The notes under the pieces are model-generated. The model had not been told where the DNA came from. It saw only the letters and a program-made list of their open reading frames with translations, and ran no database searches. A stretch of DNA of 64,000 nucleotides from Nageia nagi (Eukaryota; Pinophyta): assembly GCA_050084985.1 (NCBI GenBank), contig JBITNC010000002.1, positions 13,454,001 to 13,518,000 on the forward strand. Reading direction: 5' to 3'. Shown piece by piece: positions 1 through 11,393 of the stretch (the first letter of the stretch is position 1; each line of letters begins with the position of its first letter). Both the position numbers and the translations under genes were made by a program.

Positions 1-330
1 TATTATGTAATTTCTCCCTTAATGACTTGCAATACTATTTGTACTATTTTTGATCCCACTGTAATAGGTATAGATATAGATCCTATAGTTGGGCAAAGGG
101 CATCATTAAATGCTTACAATTGCAAGGTAGGTGCATTTATATGGGAAAAAGGAATATTTAAATTTTTTAAAGCTACTATATAAATGATGTTTATAGTATA
201 TCCTTGATCAATTAGTATCCTTTTAAACATTTTTCCATCAACATTAGCCATGATGTGTAACAATGAATCAAATATTGATATTCCTTTCCAATCTTTTATT
301 TCATGATCATAAAAGGTTATTAAAGGTTTT
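1..330 (-). pseudogene. TE-A2 retroviral-type aspartic protease fragment
   Basis: The minus strand reads HIMANVDGKMFKRILIDQG, then TINII and a Pro-Phe-Ser-His stretch, closely matching the TE-A1 protease (KVNGKIVKRILIDEGSDVNI). Past a stop near 114 the similarity continues to base 1 as FNDALCPTIGSI and an IPITVGSK-like stretch. The active-site triad is Asp-Gln-Gly near 200-208, where retroviral-type proteases usually have Asp-Ser/Thr-Gly and TE-A1 has Asp-Glu-Gly. In an intact element this enzyme would cut the Gag-Pol polyprotein. It is cut off by the window edge and contains in-frame stops. Confidence 0.78.
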
Positions 331-3300
331 TGGATCCTCTTGATGTTTCCTACTAAGGTTGCAAAGCTTTTAGGATCATTTATGTTTAATTCGATTCTTT
401 GCATGATCTGATTCATTGCATCTTTATGATACTTGGATTGTTGCAATAAATTAAATAAAGATATTTTTACTTGCAAACTTTTCAACTACTATTATAATCC
501 ACATTTTACCAAAACTTTAGGATGTTTAGGTCTAGGTATTGGAGGTGTTACATAGACCTTGTATTATTGATCATTAAATGTGCCATTCTATTTCCCTTGG
601 GCCTTTTGAGCTCTCATAGTGACACTGATCATGGAAATGAAACTAGTACCATTAGGATTCCATTTATGCATTATTTGTCCCTCATTTGTATTCCAAGAGA
701 TGTTATTAGCATTATGATGAGGAAGCAAGTTTTGATATATTCTTAAGTTTTGATTAGGAATAATTACAAGGTTATCCACTTCTAATTTCCCATTTTCAAT
801 TAAGTCTTGAACTACATGTTTTAAAGATCGATACTTGTTTGTATCATGGCCATTTTATTGATGGTAGTGACAAACTCCTCTTCCTTATACCACCTACCAT
901 ATTTGTTTTGAATTTATTTTGGTATTATTTTGGGTAATGTGATTAGATTGTGATCTAACAATTTTCTTAAGACATCATAAAGGGGTTCAGATAGGGGTGT
1001 AAACTTTCTAAGCGACCTATTTTCCCTTTCCATTCTTTGATTTTGTCTTGGTTCATTTTTTATTTTGCTTTGTTTCATTTTCCTTTGCAATGGAAACCTT
1101 ATTTGTGGGTAGTTTCTTATCCATTTGGATTTTATTTTTCATATAACCTTCCTATCTCTTAATATTTATCTCACCATCTTGGATTTTAACTCTCTCAATA
1201 ACCACTAAATGTGTGATAACATGTTTGAAGGTTTTATGTTGTTGCATGAGAAACATAATACCAATAGGACTCAAATATCTTTGACTAAATAACTTGACCA
1301 ATTCTTCCTAAGGTAAGTTATAAGGCATGCTTGTTAAGATAACTTTCCATTGTGAAATAACTCTCTATTGTGAAATAAAGTCATTAATTGATTCATCTAG
1401 GAATTGTTGTAACCTTGTGAGATCAATAATGGATGTCTTATCTTTAATGTTTATCCTGAAATGCTGCAAGAAGAAATTTAATGATTAGGAATATGATTTA
1501 ATGCTATACTCACATAATTTTTATACCAATCCATGGCTTTCCCAACAAGTGTCATGGGAAAGACTCATAACATCAATGAATCATCATTAGCAATTAAGTA
1601 ACTCAAATACTTGAATCTTCTTAGATGCTCCTTAGGATCTTCCTTCCCTTTAAAAGGTTTGATTTTAGGTATTTCAAATTTGTAGAGTATATCCTTTTTA
1701 GGAAAAGTAAGGTGTATTGGTTCACTACAAATTATCTCATATGTCAAATTCTGCTTATCTTGCTCAAGCAATGCCTCTTCTATCTATTTTAATCTTTTTC
1801 ATGAGTGCAATATATTCCTTTAGGGCTTCTTTAATTGGTTTAGTAGTATTAGGTACATTATTCTTTGAATGCATTTCCTCTTATAAGTACTCTACATTTT
1901 CACCCTCACCTTGGTATCCTTGAGTTAGGTTATATTGTTGTCCTATAGGAATCCTATTCTGATAATGGTCTACATTATAAGGTACTATTTATTATTGATT
2001 TTGTTGATAAATTATTTGGTGTCCTTGAAGGTTATCCTTAGGTTGAGGTTATTGGGAAGTAACATGATATCCCTATAGGTTAACTTGAGATTAAGGTTGC
2101 TAGTAGGCAACATGATATCCCTAAGGGTTAACCTGAGGTTGAGATTGCTAGGAAGTAACTTGATTTCCCTAAGGGTTAACCTAAGGTTGAGGTTGCTAGG
2201 AAGTAACCTGATATCCCTAAGGGTTAACATAAGGTTGATGTTTCTAGTAGGTAACCTAATATCCATAAAGGTTAACCTAAGGTTAACATTGCTGGGAAGC
2301 AACTTGATATCCTTGAGGGTTAACCTAAGGTTGAGGTTGTTGGGAAGCAACATGATATCCTTGAGGGTTAACTTGAGGTTTAAGTTGGTAGTTTTGGGAA
2401 AGGGGTAGTTGATAAGATAATTTATAACTAGGTTTTCCACCTTCTATTTGAGGAATAGTTTCCCAACAAAGAGTAGTTTCCTAGGGCATTGACAATTGAG
2501 TTTTAATAGGTTGTATTATTACCCTAGGAGATGGGGGTTTTGATTAAGGTCAAGGTGGTTTAATTATATTCTAAATTATATTACTTTGGCCTTGATATAT
2601 AGATTGTTTTCCCTTTTCTTGAATATTTATTACATTTTATCTTTGTTGTATTTGAGGTATTGCATAATCTTTAGGATAAAGTTATCGAAGGATAGGTTCA
2701 ATGGTATATCGAGGTTGTTGTACTTATGTTTGTACAATTATTTGATTTTGTTATGGCATATCCATTAAATATTATGTTTGAGGTGCATACTAATTTGGTA
2801 TTTGTTGAGACATACTTGAGGTATGCTAAGTTTGGGTTTTAACTTGGGTTTGAGTTTGTTGAGACATACCCAAGGTCTATTGCATTTAAGTCACAATAGG
2901 AACTTGGACTTGCTAAGGCATACCTAAGGTATATTGCATTTGAGGAACAAATTATGATGGAATTTGTGGTTGGGTATGCATAGCATATCCAAAAGAATGT
3001 AAAGTCCAAGTATCTTGAGTTGAGATTTGGTGTTGTTTAGTGAAATTATGCAATTCCTTTGTTTGTTACATCTGGACTAAGTTTGGGTCATATTCATGTG
3101 AGCTATGTAGATGTTCCTCTTCCAATTCACCTACATTTTTTAGATATGCATTAGTCTTCATATGTATGTATGAAGGAATAGTTTGCAACTAAACTTGAAA
3201 TCAACTTAGCTTGGGCGACATTTGTTGTGGTGGATTTTTGATTTCTATGATTTATGCTTGATGTTACATTGGCTGTTCATTTCTTATTATAGAAGATGTG

Positions 3301-4003
3301 GTTCCTAGGTTTAGCCAATGAAGAGGGTTATAACTAAAATTAAAGCCCTCTAGATCTTGTGATATAGGGATTGCTGTATGTATTGATACTCTATCATAAT
3401 TTTCTTCCATTTCTCTTGAGATTGTAGATGGAGAATAATCTATTCTTTTGACATATGTGAAGACTAATTTTCCATCAGATTTATACTTTTTGACATGCAT
3501 AAACTTAGGCTTAAATGGTCCTTGTTGTAGAATAGGATTAGTTGTATGTTATAGGTGGATAATTGATTCTATTTCATCTACTTTATTCAACTTTGATGTA
3601 TCAAGTGGTAATTCATCTATCTTATAGTGAGTCCCATGTGGAGAAATACTATGTATGTGAGGAGAAGGTGGAGGTATTCTTAACTACATCAAGTGATCCC
3701 TAGCTTATAACAATACATAATCATATTATATTTTGAGATTTATCAAGTTTATGCACAAACATGTAATATCTATATTTTGTTTCATGTTTAATTCCTGTAG
3801 GAATTATTCTTGGTAGGTATACTCAAACTCTTGAACTAAACCTTCAAGATAAAGTTATAGAAGGATAGGTTCAAAGTTTTGCTCATGAGGTGTTTCTCCT
3901 TGTAAGGGGCCCCTATTAAGCCTAGTATTACTACCTTCCCTAGTATCAAACATACTTTGAAGTTCTTGATTTTGTTGAGCCTTTTGTGAATGAGTTTGGG
4001 CCA
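331..4003 (-). pseudogene. TE-A2 gag, Gln-rich, heavily decayed
   Basis: The start is probably the ATG at 4,003 on the minus strand (MAQTHSQKAQQNQELQSMFD). A long Gln-rich N-terminal part follows (about 2,400-4,000), with runs such as MSQQTQTQVKTQT interrupted by TAG or TAA exactly where Gln is expected. It then crosses a 48-bp repeat array. The conserved capsid-type core lies at 1,565-1,771 (EPIHLTFPKKD, FKGKEDPKEHLRRFKYL), matching TE-A1 EPIHPSVPKKK and DPKEHLRWFK. A zinc knuckle of the C-x2-H-x4-H-x4-C kind sits near 830-872, but its last Cys is Tyr and a TAA lies inside it at 855-857. A cleaner stretch at 3,264-3,500 belongs to the N-terminal part. Gag would form the cytoplasmic particle that packages element RNA. 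This copy cannot be translated through. Confidence 0.75.
2018..2401 (-). repeat. 48-bp tandem repeat in TE-A2 gag, 8 copies
   Basis: Eight units of exactly 48 bp start at 2018, 2066, 2114, 2162, 2210, 2258, 2306 and 2354. Each contains a variant of GATATCC, then GGTTAACCT and GAGGTTG. As 48 is a multiple of three the array keeps frame. On the minus strand the expected gag frame gives a 16-residue unit rich in Gln and Pro (VNP-x-GYQVTS-x-QPQP), with stops at several Gln positions. Other frames on both strands stay open only because the unit is short and repeated. Confidence 0.9.
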
Positions 4004-5779
4004 TTATTTCTTTAAGCTATCAAATGCAAACAACGTATAACAACCATATGTTTTTTTTTATTATTTTTTTATATTTATATTTGCAAGAAAATCATAAATA
4101 CACAAACAACCTACATGAATTATCACCTTTTGATATGATTATCTAGATCTAGTATTTTTGAATAATTTTTATCAATGTGATTTAATATGTGCAATATAAG
4201 TAATTTTTTTTTTATCTTTTTTAGTTTTCCTAAAGTTATTTTTCTAGTCAAGTGTTTAACAAGGTAGGCTGGTGATCCTAGAAAGATAGCTATGGCAAAG
4301 TAACAACTTGGTACTTAAAGTGGTCCCCTTAGTGCAATGGGGCTCAAGGAATGCTATTGAGATTTACCTTGGTGATTAAATAAAAGTGTAGCCTCTTTTT
4401 TATATTTTTTTGACAAGAAGCTATGACTTGTATCCTATGAACTTGGTATTCATCTCTAGGTTTTGGTTCTAAGTCTTATGGTTTTGATTAGTGGATACAT
4501 AATAAAAGAGTCAATGGTTGGTAATTATGTCCAACTCATTGATGTTCATTTTTTTTAAAAGGTTTCATGGATATGCATCTAAAAAAATAAAGAACATATG
4601 ATTGTGCAAACTAACCCTACCACACATACATGTCCATTGATTATGTTTATTTTAGTGTAAGGTAAACAATGTTTTAATGAGGTTATTATTAGTCTAAAGT
4701 ACTCCATGATTCATTATTAGATTAGATGATATTCATTGACCAATTATATGAGATTTGTTAACTCCTTCTAGCTTATAAGTATTTAACAAGATAAATTACC
4801 TCTTCTTACTAGTCACATCAAGCTTTGACCTCCTTTTAGAGTGGTAAGGGAAGTATAGTAAGAAGACTTTAGTTGTGTGTAAATTTCTTTAAATGAGATT
4901 CATTTACTCCTCTTAGAGTCACATCAACCTTTGACCCCATTTTCAAGTGGTAAGGGTAGACATATAAGAGTATTAATATGAAGTAAATTCTAAAATAAAG
5001 TGAATAAATTCCTCCTTTCTTTCAACTCTTTTGAAGTGCTTAGGATCACCAAAGGTACAAAAGTGAGAGCCTAGTCATCAAACAAAATTTTTAAGTGTGA
5101 AAGCAAAACCACCCAATTCCTTTACCATTTTAAATGAACTAACTACCAAATAACTTGGATGAATTTCCTTAAATTCATATACCCCTTCCATAGATGGAAA
5201 TATTAATGTGATAGTTCATGTTTTAACCAAAGAAAAATGTGAGAATATGAAAGATTCTTTAACTCCCTTTTATTGATTATGTTATTATCACCTAAGATCG
5301 CTTTTCAATGCAAAGGGAGAGCATATTAAGAATGGATAATTGATAACTTAATTAAAATGACCCTTTCCCTCAATATGCACATATAATTAACTTTATTTAA
5401 ACTAAAACATAAGATAAAAACATGAATATGAAATGTCAAATGCTTTTTTGTACCATCCCATTCCTACATGCAATGAGCATAGGAATAAGAAAATAAGAAT
5501 CATTTCAATTTCCTTAATTAAGGCCTACATTATGTTAAAATTTATATAAAGGGAAAACCTACCTATATTTTCTAGTCATTAGCATTTTTCTAAGATTATT
5601 GGCATTCTAGTGCAATCGCTACTGCTCAAAAGCCAATTGCTAGCATTTTTGGTATTAAATCTTGTGCTAAAATGGAGTGAACTCAAAGTAAGTTGCTAGA
5701 AATCCAAAAACAAATTAGAAACTAAGTAACAAAAACTAGAGAAGAACCCCTATTCCTATGACCATCATTCATGTGTTGG
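4004..5779 (-). other. TE-A2 untranslated leader
   Basis: Noncoding DNA between the primer-binding site and gag. Blocks match the TE-A1 leader in reverse complement: 4,235-4,275 (the segment containing TCAAGTGTTTAACAAGGTAG) and 5,283-5,325 (containing GATCGCTTTTCAATGC). Internally, a TCACATCAA...TTTGACC...AGTGGTAAGGG motif occurs near 4,813-4,850 and again near 4,919-4,950, indicating an old duplication. No reading frame of note. Confidence 0.65.
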
Positions 5780-5796
5780 GCCTCCTTTTAGTGCCA
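5779..5796 (-). other. TE-A2 primer-binding site
   Basis: Three bases inside the LTR end, the minus strand reads TGGCACTAAAAGGAGGCC. The same place in TE-A1 reads TAGCGCTAGAAGGAGGGC. The two copies imply a family consensus beginning TGG, as expected for pairing with a tRNA 3' CCA. I did not identify the tRNA. Confidence 0.68.
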
Positions 5797-5799
5797 AAA

Positions 5800-6727
5800 T
5801 ATCAGTAAAAAAGTAACCTACTAGCAAGCAAGACAAATATTGTTAAAACAAACATATGTCTTATTACTTTCTTGGAAGACCTTAGATTTCACAATCTATA
5901 GACCACCTAATATATTTCCTTTCAATAAGGGATTTTTGAAAGTATTTGAAAATGATGTTACAAGCTTTGGAATGGGCAATGATAGGGTCACTGGTGACCC
6001 TTGTATATCATTGGCGATCTAGGTGAAACATTGACACCCAATCTCTAGTCGTTGGCATTTCTGCAACTTTATCTGGATCAATATTTCTTAATGTATTTTT
6101 TCTTCCTCTTTGATTTGTTTTTTAGTTCTGAATAGCTCCAAATTCAACGTGTCTCTCTCATCAAGCTTTAGCACTTATGGATCGTACACATATGGCAAAA
6201 CAACACATAAAACATACTTATACCTATAAAATATAATTATTAACAAATTGGAACAAGTAATAAGTATAAAACAAAGTAAATAATATCATAATATCTCAAT
6301 TGAAAATCATCTATCATTATCTTACTTTGAATTTGGGTCCATTTTTGCATCATACACACTTGTATTTATAGTTTTTTCAAGTCCTAAATTTGCATCTTAG
6401 GGGGCTATTAAAGGGGGGTCAAATCATATCCTAAATAATAATAGAAAAAGATTCCCCATGTTCAACCCTAATGAGGATGGTGACTAACCTCTCTATCCAT
6501 AAACTTGAGGAATAGATGAGCTTCATAGTTCACTTTATTTATTTATTTTTTCTATTTTTCTTGTTGCAAAATCATTGATGATTTAGGTTCAGTGATTGGA
6601 TCTAGTCACTGATGACTAGTACCCAATAGTTGGTGTTTTATCTTAGGTTAGTTTTTTATGTTTGATACATTTTTTTTAGCACCCTTTTCTTTAATTTTTG
6701 AAATAGGGTCATTTTTGGATGTCTACA
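5800..6727 (-). repeat. TE-A2 5' LTR (about 928 bp)
   Basis: On the minus strand it begins TGTAGACATCCAAAAATGAC at 6,727, closely matching the TE-A1 LTR start TGTAGACACCTAAAAATGTC. It ends just before the primer-binding site in GATA, probably a decayed CA end. The middle is much diverged from the TE-A1 LTR. The insertion junction is at 6,727/6,728. The matching 3' LTR is outside the window. Confidence 0.75.
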
Positions 6728-7403
6728 CATCACATATCCAAATTTCAAATGATGAGAAGGATGCACAACAAGAAGGAGATACCCTAGGAACTAGAGGGGA
6801 AAATGACACTAATGAACTACACATTTGTGTTCCTCTAACATAGGAATAACAACAAGAATGAGGTTAGTAAGTAAATCATTCATAATATAAATTTATTTAT
6901 AAATATACATATATACTTAAACATATTTTTGTTTTGTATCACAGCTCAAACCAAATTAGACTTAGAGGCAAAAAAAGTAAAAAAGAGAGATAAAGAGGAT
7001 GAAATTATGAAGTTTAAAAATGTATTAGAAGCAAATTAAAGGACCAAAAATTAGATGGTTTTAAGGCCAATTTGAGTACTTTAGAATAATCTCAAGAGGA
7101 AATAAGCCAAGTACAAGAGGTACACAAACTAAGGACTTTCTCATCATGATGGATAGGGTTCTTGAGCATAGTAAACAAATCGAGAAGCTATTGAATGGAA
7201 ATGATCACATACAATCACAACTTGTAGCACTTAAGGATAAAATTGGGGTGAAGAGACCTAGATTGTTTAGTACTATGTCTAGATCTAGGACCTTTAGGAG
7301 TGATTGTGGCACCACTAGCCATGCTAGTATGAGGAAGGATCGAAACATTGTACTTATTTATGATAATGATCATATGATACTATGTACCTTTTTCATATAT
7401 TAA
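6728..7403 (+). pseudogene. Degraded exon-intron-exon-like coding trace, unidentified
   Basis: Flanking DNA into which TE-A2 inserted. 6,728-6,858 reads as an acidic, Gln-rich peptide (IQISNDEKDAQQEGDTLGTR). A GT-rich site near 6,860 (GAG|GTTAGTAAG) is followed by about 85 bp of AT-rich DNA ending in TTTTGTATCACAG at about 6,943, a good plant-type acceptor. Downstream is a charged, coiled-coil-like peptide (AQTKLDLEAKKVKKRDKEDE, later SQEEISQVQEVHKL). A cleaner segment at 7,146-7,403 contains MMDRVLEHSKQIEKLLNGND. Two stops and at least two frameshifts interrupt it. It could be a host gene relic or part of a DNA transposon. I do not recognise the family. Confidence 0.4.
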
Positions 7404-8277
7404 TATAAAATTACACTTTTTAGACCATATTGTGATATGCATGCATTTTTAAGTTATAGTTTTTGTTTTATGTTTATGACAAGTACTGCTAAGGATAAAT
7501 GAATCCTATGTTATATGGTAAACAATATCTATGTGATCATTTGAACCAAATTATAAGAAAAATATGTCACATTTTTAAAAACAAAATTTACCTAAGTGAG
7601 GCCAACACTAATGTTGGCATTATTAAGGCCTAATATGTCAAACTTAATGTTAACAAATTGGCCTAGATGAGTGTTTTTTAGAATTTATAAAATTGTAATG
7701 GATATGGCTAACTGTGTTTAAGCTTACCCAAATTGACTAAATTAGGACCATAAGATAAAGGCTAAGATTTTAATCTTGAATTTCACAATTTTGTATGCAA
7801 AGTGACCTATCAAAGATATAGAAATGAGAATACCTAGAATGTGTAAGAAATGTACTAAGAAACCCAACATCAATGCTGGTATGATAGATAAAGAATGGAT
7901 AAGGAGATAATCTCTAGACCCTGAAGGTTGCATCCTCCAATATTATGGAAACAAAAAAAAAAAAGAGAAAGAATTAGCTCATTCAGTTAAATCAAAATTA
8001 TCAAATCAAAAAATGTTGATTTTTTATTACTTACATAATTCAAAATCAAATCAAGTGTAAAAAATCAAAATTAATACATGATATTAAAAGAAGCAAACTG
8101 CTCATTTTTTTGAATTAAGGTAAAATGACTAGCATGAACATTGAGTGTAGCATTAGCACTAGGATAAAATATACAAATAAAAAATTATAACTCACACAAT
8201 AGGTAAATAATCATAAAATAATACAAATAAATGTTAAATCACATAAAAAGTGAATTAAGACAGCAACACTAATGCTA
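7404..8277. other. Unassigned AT-rich DNA
   Basis: No coding sequence I can support. A small palindrome lies at about 7,598-7,630 (GCCAACACTAATGTTGGC, flanked by AGGCC and AAGGCC). If TE-E continued to the left of the CACTA element its protease or pol should lie here, but I could not recognise either. This stretch may be lost TE-E sequence or older host DNA. Confidence 0.4.
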
Positions 8278-9434
8278 CACTACAACACAAATAGGGTTTA
8301 GCATTAGGGAGAGTGTCAGACCCTAATGCATTTTTTTTTATTTTTATTTTCCAAAATACTATCGATAAGGTTGATGCTAATGTATACATAAATATTAGCA
8401 TTATATTTAGTATCATAAATGACATCAGATGATGTTAGTACTAGCATTAGACATAATCAATAGTAGCACCATACGACATTGATATTTAGCATCAGATGAT
8501 ATCATAATCAACATTAGAATTAGTGTTATTTGATGTCAAATGGAATTATAATTGGCATCAATATTAATTTTATAACTTAGGATTTAAAAAAAAATTATAT
8601 TCTATGATTTATAGTCCATGAAATCTACTTTAAAAGACTATTTGATGTATGTATAAACCCTATTATGAATCTCCCACTTGTATGTATAAACCTTGCTATG
8701 GATCTCCTAATTTGGAGACACTAGAAAAGGTGAATTGATCTAATTGGACTAGTGTTCTTATTTATTACATTTAGTGAAACAATATCAATGCCTATCTAGA
8801 AAAGCAATATCTTTGGTAACATGAAATTATCATATTCCATGAGAATATATCTCATTTAGTCATACACTACAAACATTTATGGGCTTCCACCAATCTTCCA
8901 TGAAATCCAATTTACAAGAACTTGTATATGAATGGGCTTTTACTAAAATTTTGATGAGATTGATGAGTGAATGAAGGAGTTTTCCCTCTAGAAGGGCATT
9001 ATTGGTGATGTAGGTTTGCAGGAGTTGAAGCCATATTGAAGATAATAAAGAGAATTATGCATTTGTATATGTAGTAAGTACAATGTACATTGCATATTTC
9101 AACTACCCATCTCATGATAAAATCCTCTTTTAAAGAGTCTTTTATGTATGTATAAACCATGGATCCATGCACTATAATTGATAATTGAGATGTAGATAGT
9201 CTTGATTTATGTACATGATTTGTGCACTCATTTTTAGGTTTCTAGGTCATTATGATACCAATTCTAACACTATTTAGAATCAAATTTGGAGTAAAAAATT
9301 ACATCAAAAATGGAATTAGAAAAGTTAAAAAAAATTGATATCATCTGACATTGTCTATCACCAATGACATCAGGGAATTTATCAAACATGGAGTGATGCC
9401 TTCCCTAATTTTAAATGGGATTTATGTTATAGTG
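8278..9434. mobile_element. CACTA (CMC/En-Spm) DNA transposon, non-autonomous, 1,157 bp
   Basis: The left end reads CACTACAACACAAATAGGG. The right end in reverse complement reads CACTATAACATAAATCCCAT, giving imperfect terminal inverted repeats with the CACTA signature. Both sides are flanked by CTA (8,275-8,277 and 9,435-9,437), the 3-bp duplication typical of this superfamily. Subterminal DNA is rich in short motifs such as CATCAGATGATGTTAG, CATCAGATGATATC and ATATCATCTGACATTG in both orientations, as expected for transposase-binding repeats. There is no transposase reading frame, so it would have needed a helper. It lies in or next to the TE-E remnant. Confidence 0.83.
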
Positions 9435-9831
9435 CTAAGAGGAATACAAAAAATAAACCAAACTTAAAAATGTACAAAAAAACTATTATACATAAAAGAA
9501 AATTAATAATGAAAATGACATGAACAAAATTTATACCCTTTTATCATGTGGGGTGAATTCCACTTACAAAGTTAACAATTAAGTCCTATGTTTTGGCTTT
9601 GATATTTTTGTAAAAGGATTGTTAAAATCCCCATATTATTTTTATACTCATTTTGATATCCTTGTAACTTCTTTAGCTTGTAATTTGCATCTTTTGAATC
9701 CAATTTATATTTTTAACCCTTTTTATCTTTTAGTGGTGGGAAAGATACCCTTTCTTGATCAATTAGATCTTGAATTTTATGAAGTAATAGTATGCAATAC
9801 TTTGTTGTATTGCCCCACTATTGATGATTAT
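9435..9831 (-). pseudogene. TE-E gag C-terminal part, separated from the rest by TE-B
   Basis: Read on the minus strand from 9,831, this continues the TE-E gag that breaks off at 48,137. Across the TE-B insertion the frame gives a zinc-knuckle-like stretch of Tyr-His-His-Gln, a stop in place of a residue, then GNTTKYC, followed by HKIQDLIDQERVSFPP. This resembles TE-A1 YHHQLGHDTKHC and the HDLMDDRQFEVDIP stretch after it. The continuation through the junction is the main evidence that TE-B landed in TE-E. From about 9,700 down to 9,435 coding similarity fades. Confidence 0.65.
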
Positions 9832-10621
9832 TGAAACCTAAATTTGGTCCCCCTAAGGTGGACCTACTTAGGTACTATATTATAATAATCATTTATCATA
9901 TTATTGGCTTATTATAAAACATATATCATGTGGTCTTTTTACTTTTATGCTAGATATACCAGCATCAATGTTAATCTTCTTACAAGGGCCAGTGGTGGAG
10001 ACCTCATATATAAAGGTAAGTATGAACATATGGTAATGAAATTAAGATTTTATCTTGATATTTGGTACCTACTTTCAGGTGTTTCCAAATATCACCTAAT
10101 GAGAATGGACTCTTATTATCACTTCAGCATATCTATCATCCATTGTGCATAATTATAAATTTTGGCTTAACTTATCGATAGTTTTTTATTCATACTAGAA
10201 CCCTAGAATTTGTACCCACTTGCATACCTATGTTGTTGTTTGGTGACCTAGTACTCATGCTACCATAGGCATCTATGATGGGATTCCTATTGTTATGCTT
10301 TGTGGGGTTTGTACATCAAGTTCACCTCTATTTGACAAGCTTAGTCTACATATAATTAGCTCTTTTTAGGTAAGAATACACATGTATTCATCTTACACTT
10401 TATTTCATTTCTTTAGTGCATACTTTCATTTTCTTATCTTTATTCAATAAACCCTAATTTTTTTATTTCACTGTTACATTAATTAGGGTTAGTTCTTGTT
10501 ACTTTTTATTATATTGTATATTTATTCAAGTTAATAACTAGGATAATACATACTTGAATATTGCATGTTTATTAGTTACAATTAGGTCTAATTTAAGGAG
10601 TATCAAAAAATAACAATAACA
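9832..10621 (+). repeat. TE-B 5' LTR (790 bp)
   Basis: It begins TGAAACCTAAATTTGGTCCC and ends ...AATAACA. It aligns along its length with 47,323-48,136, for example CAATGTTAATCTT followed by ACAAGGGC, and CAATAAACCCTA near the 3' end. The end is fixed by the primer-binding site that follows and by the LTR copy at the other end. Short open stretches inside it are not genes. Confidence 0.83.
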
Positions 10622-10624
10622 TAT

Positions 10625-10640
10625 TGGTACCCACCTTTTT
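10625..10640 (+). other. TE-B primer-binding site
   Basis: TGGTACCCACCTTTTT begins three bases after the LTR end. TE-E has TGGTGCCTACCTTCTT at the same place, so the two related elements used the same primer type. I did not identify the tRNA. Confidence 0.6.
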
Positions 10641-10740
10641 GTAGTATATCCTTCTCTTAATTAGGGTTAGAATAAAATGCTTTCAAACCTACTTCATAGT
10701 CATGTAACCTCATCAATTATCATAGGGTTTTTATTGGCAT

Positions 10741-11292
10741 TTGATCAAGTATTTTATGAGTGTGATAAACATGGAAAACATCACTCCTAAAATCATGACC
10801 CAAATAATAATGATGATTGAATTTCAAGCTCTTATTGAAAAGATATTTGTACCTAGTGATAAAAATGATAATATCTCTAGTATGAACACTATTAATAACG
10901 TGAAATATTCCAATAATGCCAATGGTAATGTCAGATCCAATGTTGGGAATAATACATCAATTGTGGGATCATATATAATATATTAGATTAGAATGATGAA
11001 AATAAAGATTGATCAACTCAAGATTAAATTCAAAACTAGTACTGATTGAACAAAATACATAGGTAATCCCTTACATATGGAGATTTGCAATGCCTTACTC
11101 ATCGGTACATATAAAGAACCTGAATTAAAAAAATTCAATGGTGAGAATGATCCTATTACTCGTCTTCAAGGATTTGAAAATATTATGGAGATTAAATATG
11201 GAATTAATGATAACTCAAAAGTAGAATATTTTCCAATGAGCCTCACTAGTGAAGCATAAAAGTGGTTTCATATCTTGGAACTAGGATATATA
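10741..11292 (+). pseudogene. TE-B gag, N-terminal part
   Basis: The protein trace starts around 10,756 (MSVINMENITPKIMTQIIMM) with an Asn-rich stretch. From 11,077 it carries the capsid-type core: ELKKFNGENDP, YFPMSLTSEA, a stop, then KWFHILELGYI. The F-x-G-x-x-DP motif and the stretch with Trp-Phe are typical of Tat-lineage Gag. The frame stops at 11,292 because TE-C inserted here, and it resumes without a frame change at 32,725. Stops at 10,984-10,986 and 11,257-11,259 lie in otherwise conserved stretches. Confidence 0.75.
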
Positions 11293-11393
11293 TGTTGACC
11301 TGATTTGGAATTTTCATTGTTCAATGAGGTAAATAAGTCACAATACCAAAGCTAAGAAAGATTGTTACAATGAAGCGTTATCGATGATGTAAG
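11293..11393 (+). repeat. TE-C 5' LTR, first piece
   Basis: It starts TGTTGACC and matches the start of the right LTR (TGTTAACC at 29,863). About 35 bp of the right copy is missing near the start. From AATGAGGTAAATAAGTCA on the two copies align (compare 29,931 onward). The last five bases, GTAAG at 11,389-11,393, are the target duplication made by TE-A1. Confidence 0.75.

Larger units (their letters stand above)
1..6727 (-). mobile_element. TE-A2: partial Tat/Ogre-like Ty3/gypsy element (5' LTR, leader, gag, protease)
   Basis: Reading on the minus strand from 6,727, the order is LTR (6,727-5,800), primer-binding site, leader of about 1.8 kb, gag from an ATG near 4,003, zinc knuckle near 870, and protease running off the left edge. 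It belongs to the same family as TE-A1 (11,394-23,393). The LTR start, the primer-binding site, several leader blocks (for example 4,235-4,275 against the reverse complement of 13,635-13,670), the gag core and the protease all match. Many stops and frameshifts make it inactive. The 3' half and 3' LTR are not in the window, so whether it had pol cannot be told. Confidence 0.82.

Noticed and set aside
2018-2401. CRISPR-like regular repeats
   Set aside because: Units are contiguous with no spacers, in plant retrotransposon DNA.
2012-2440. Open frames on both strands over the 48-bp array, looking like Leu-rich repeat proteins
   Set aside because: Products of a short repeat in the wrong frame. 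The gag frame is the Gln/Pro-rich one with stops.
9619-10152. Plus-strand openings of 71 and 82 aa
   Set aside because: The first is antisense to the TE-E gag tail. The second lies inside the TE-B LTR and recurs in the 3' LTR.
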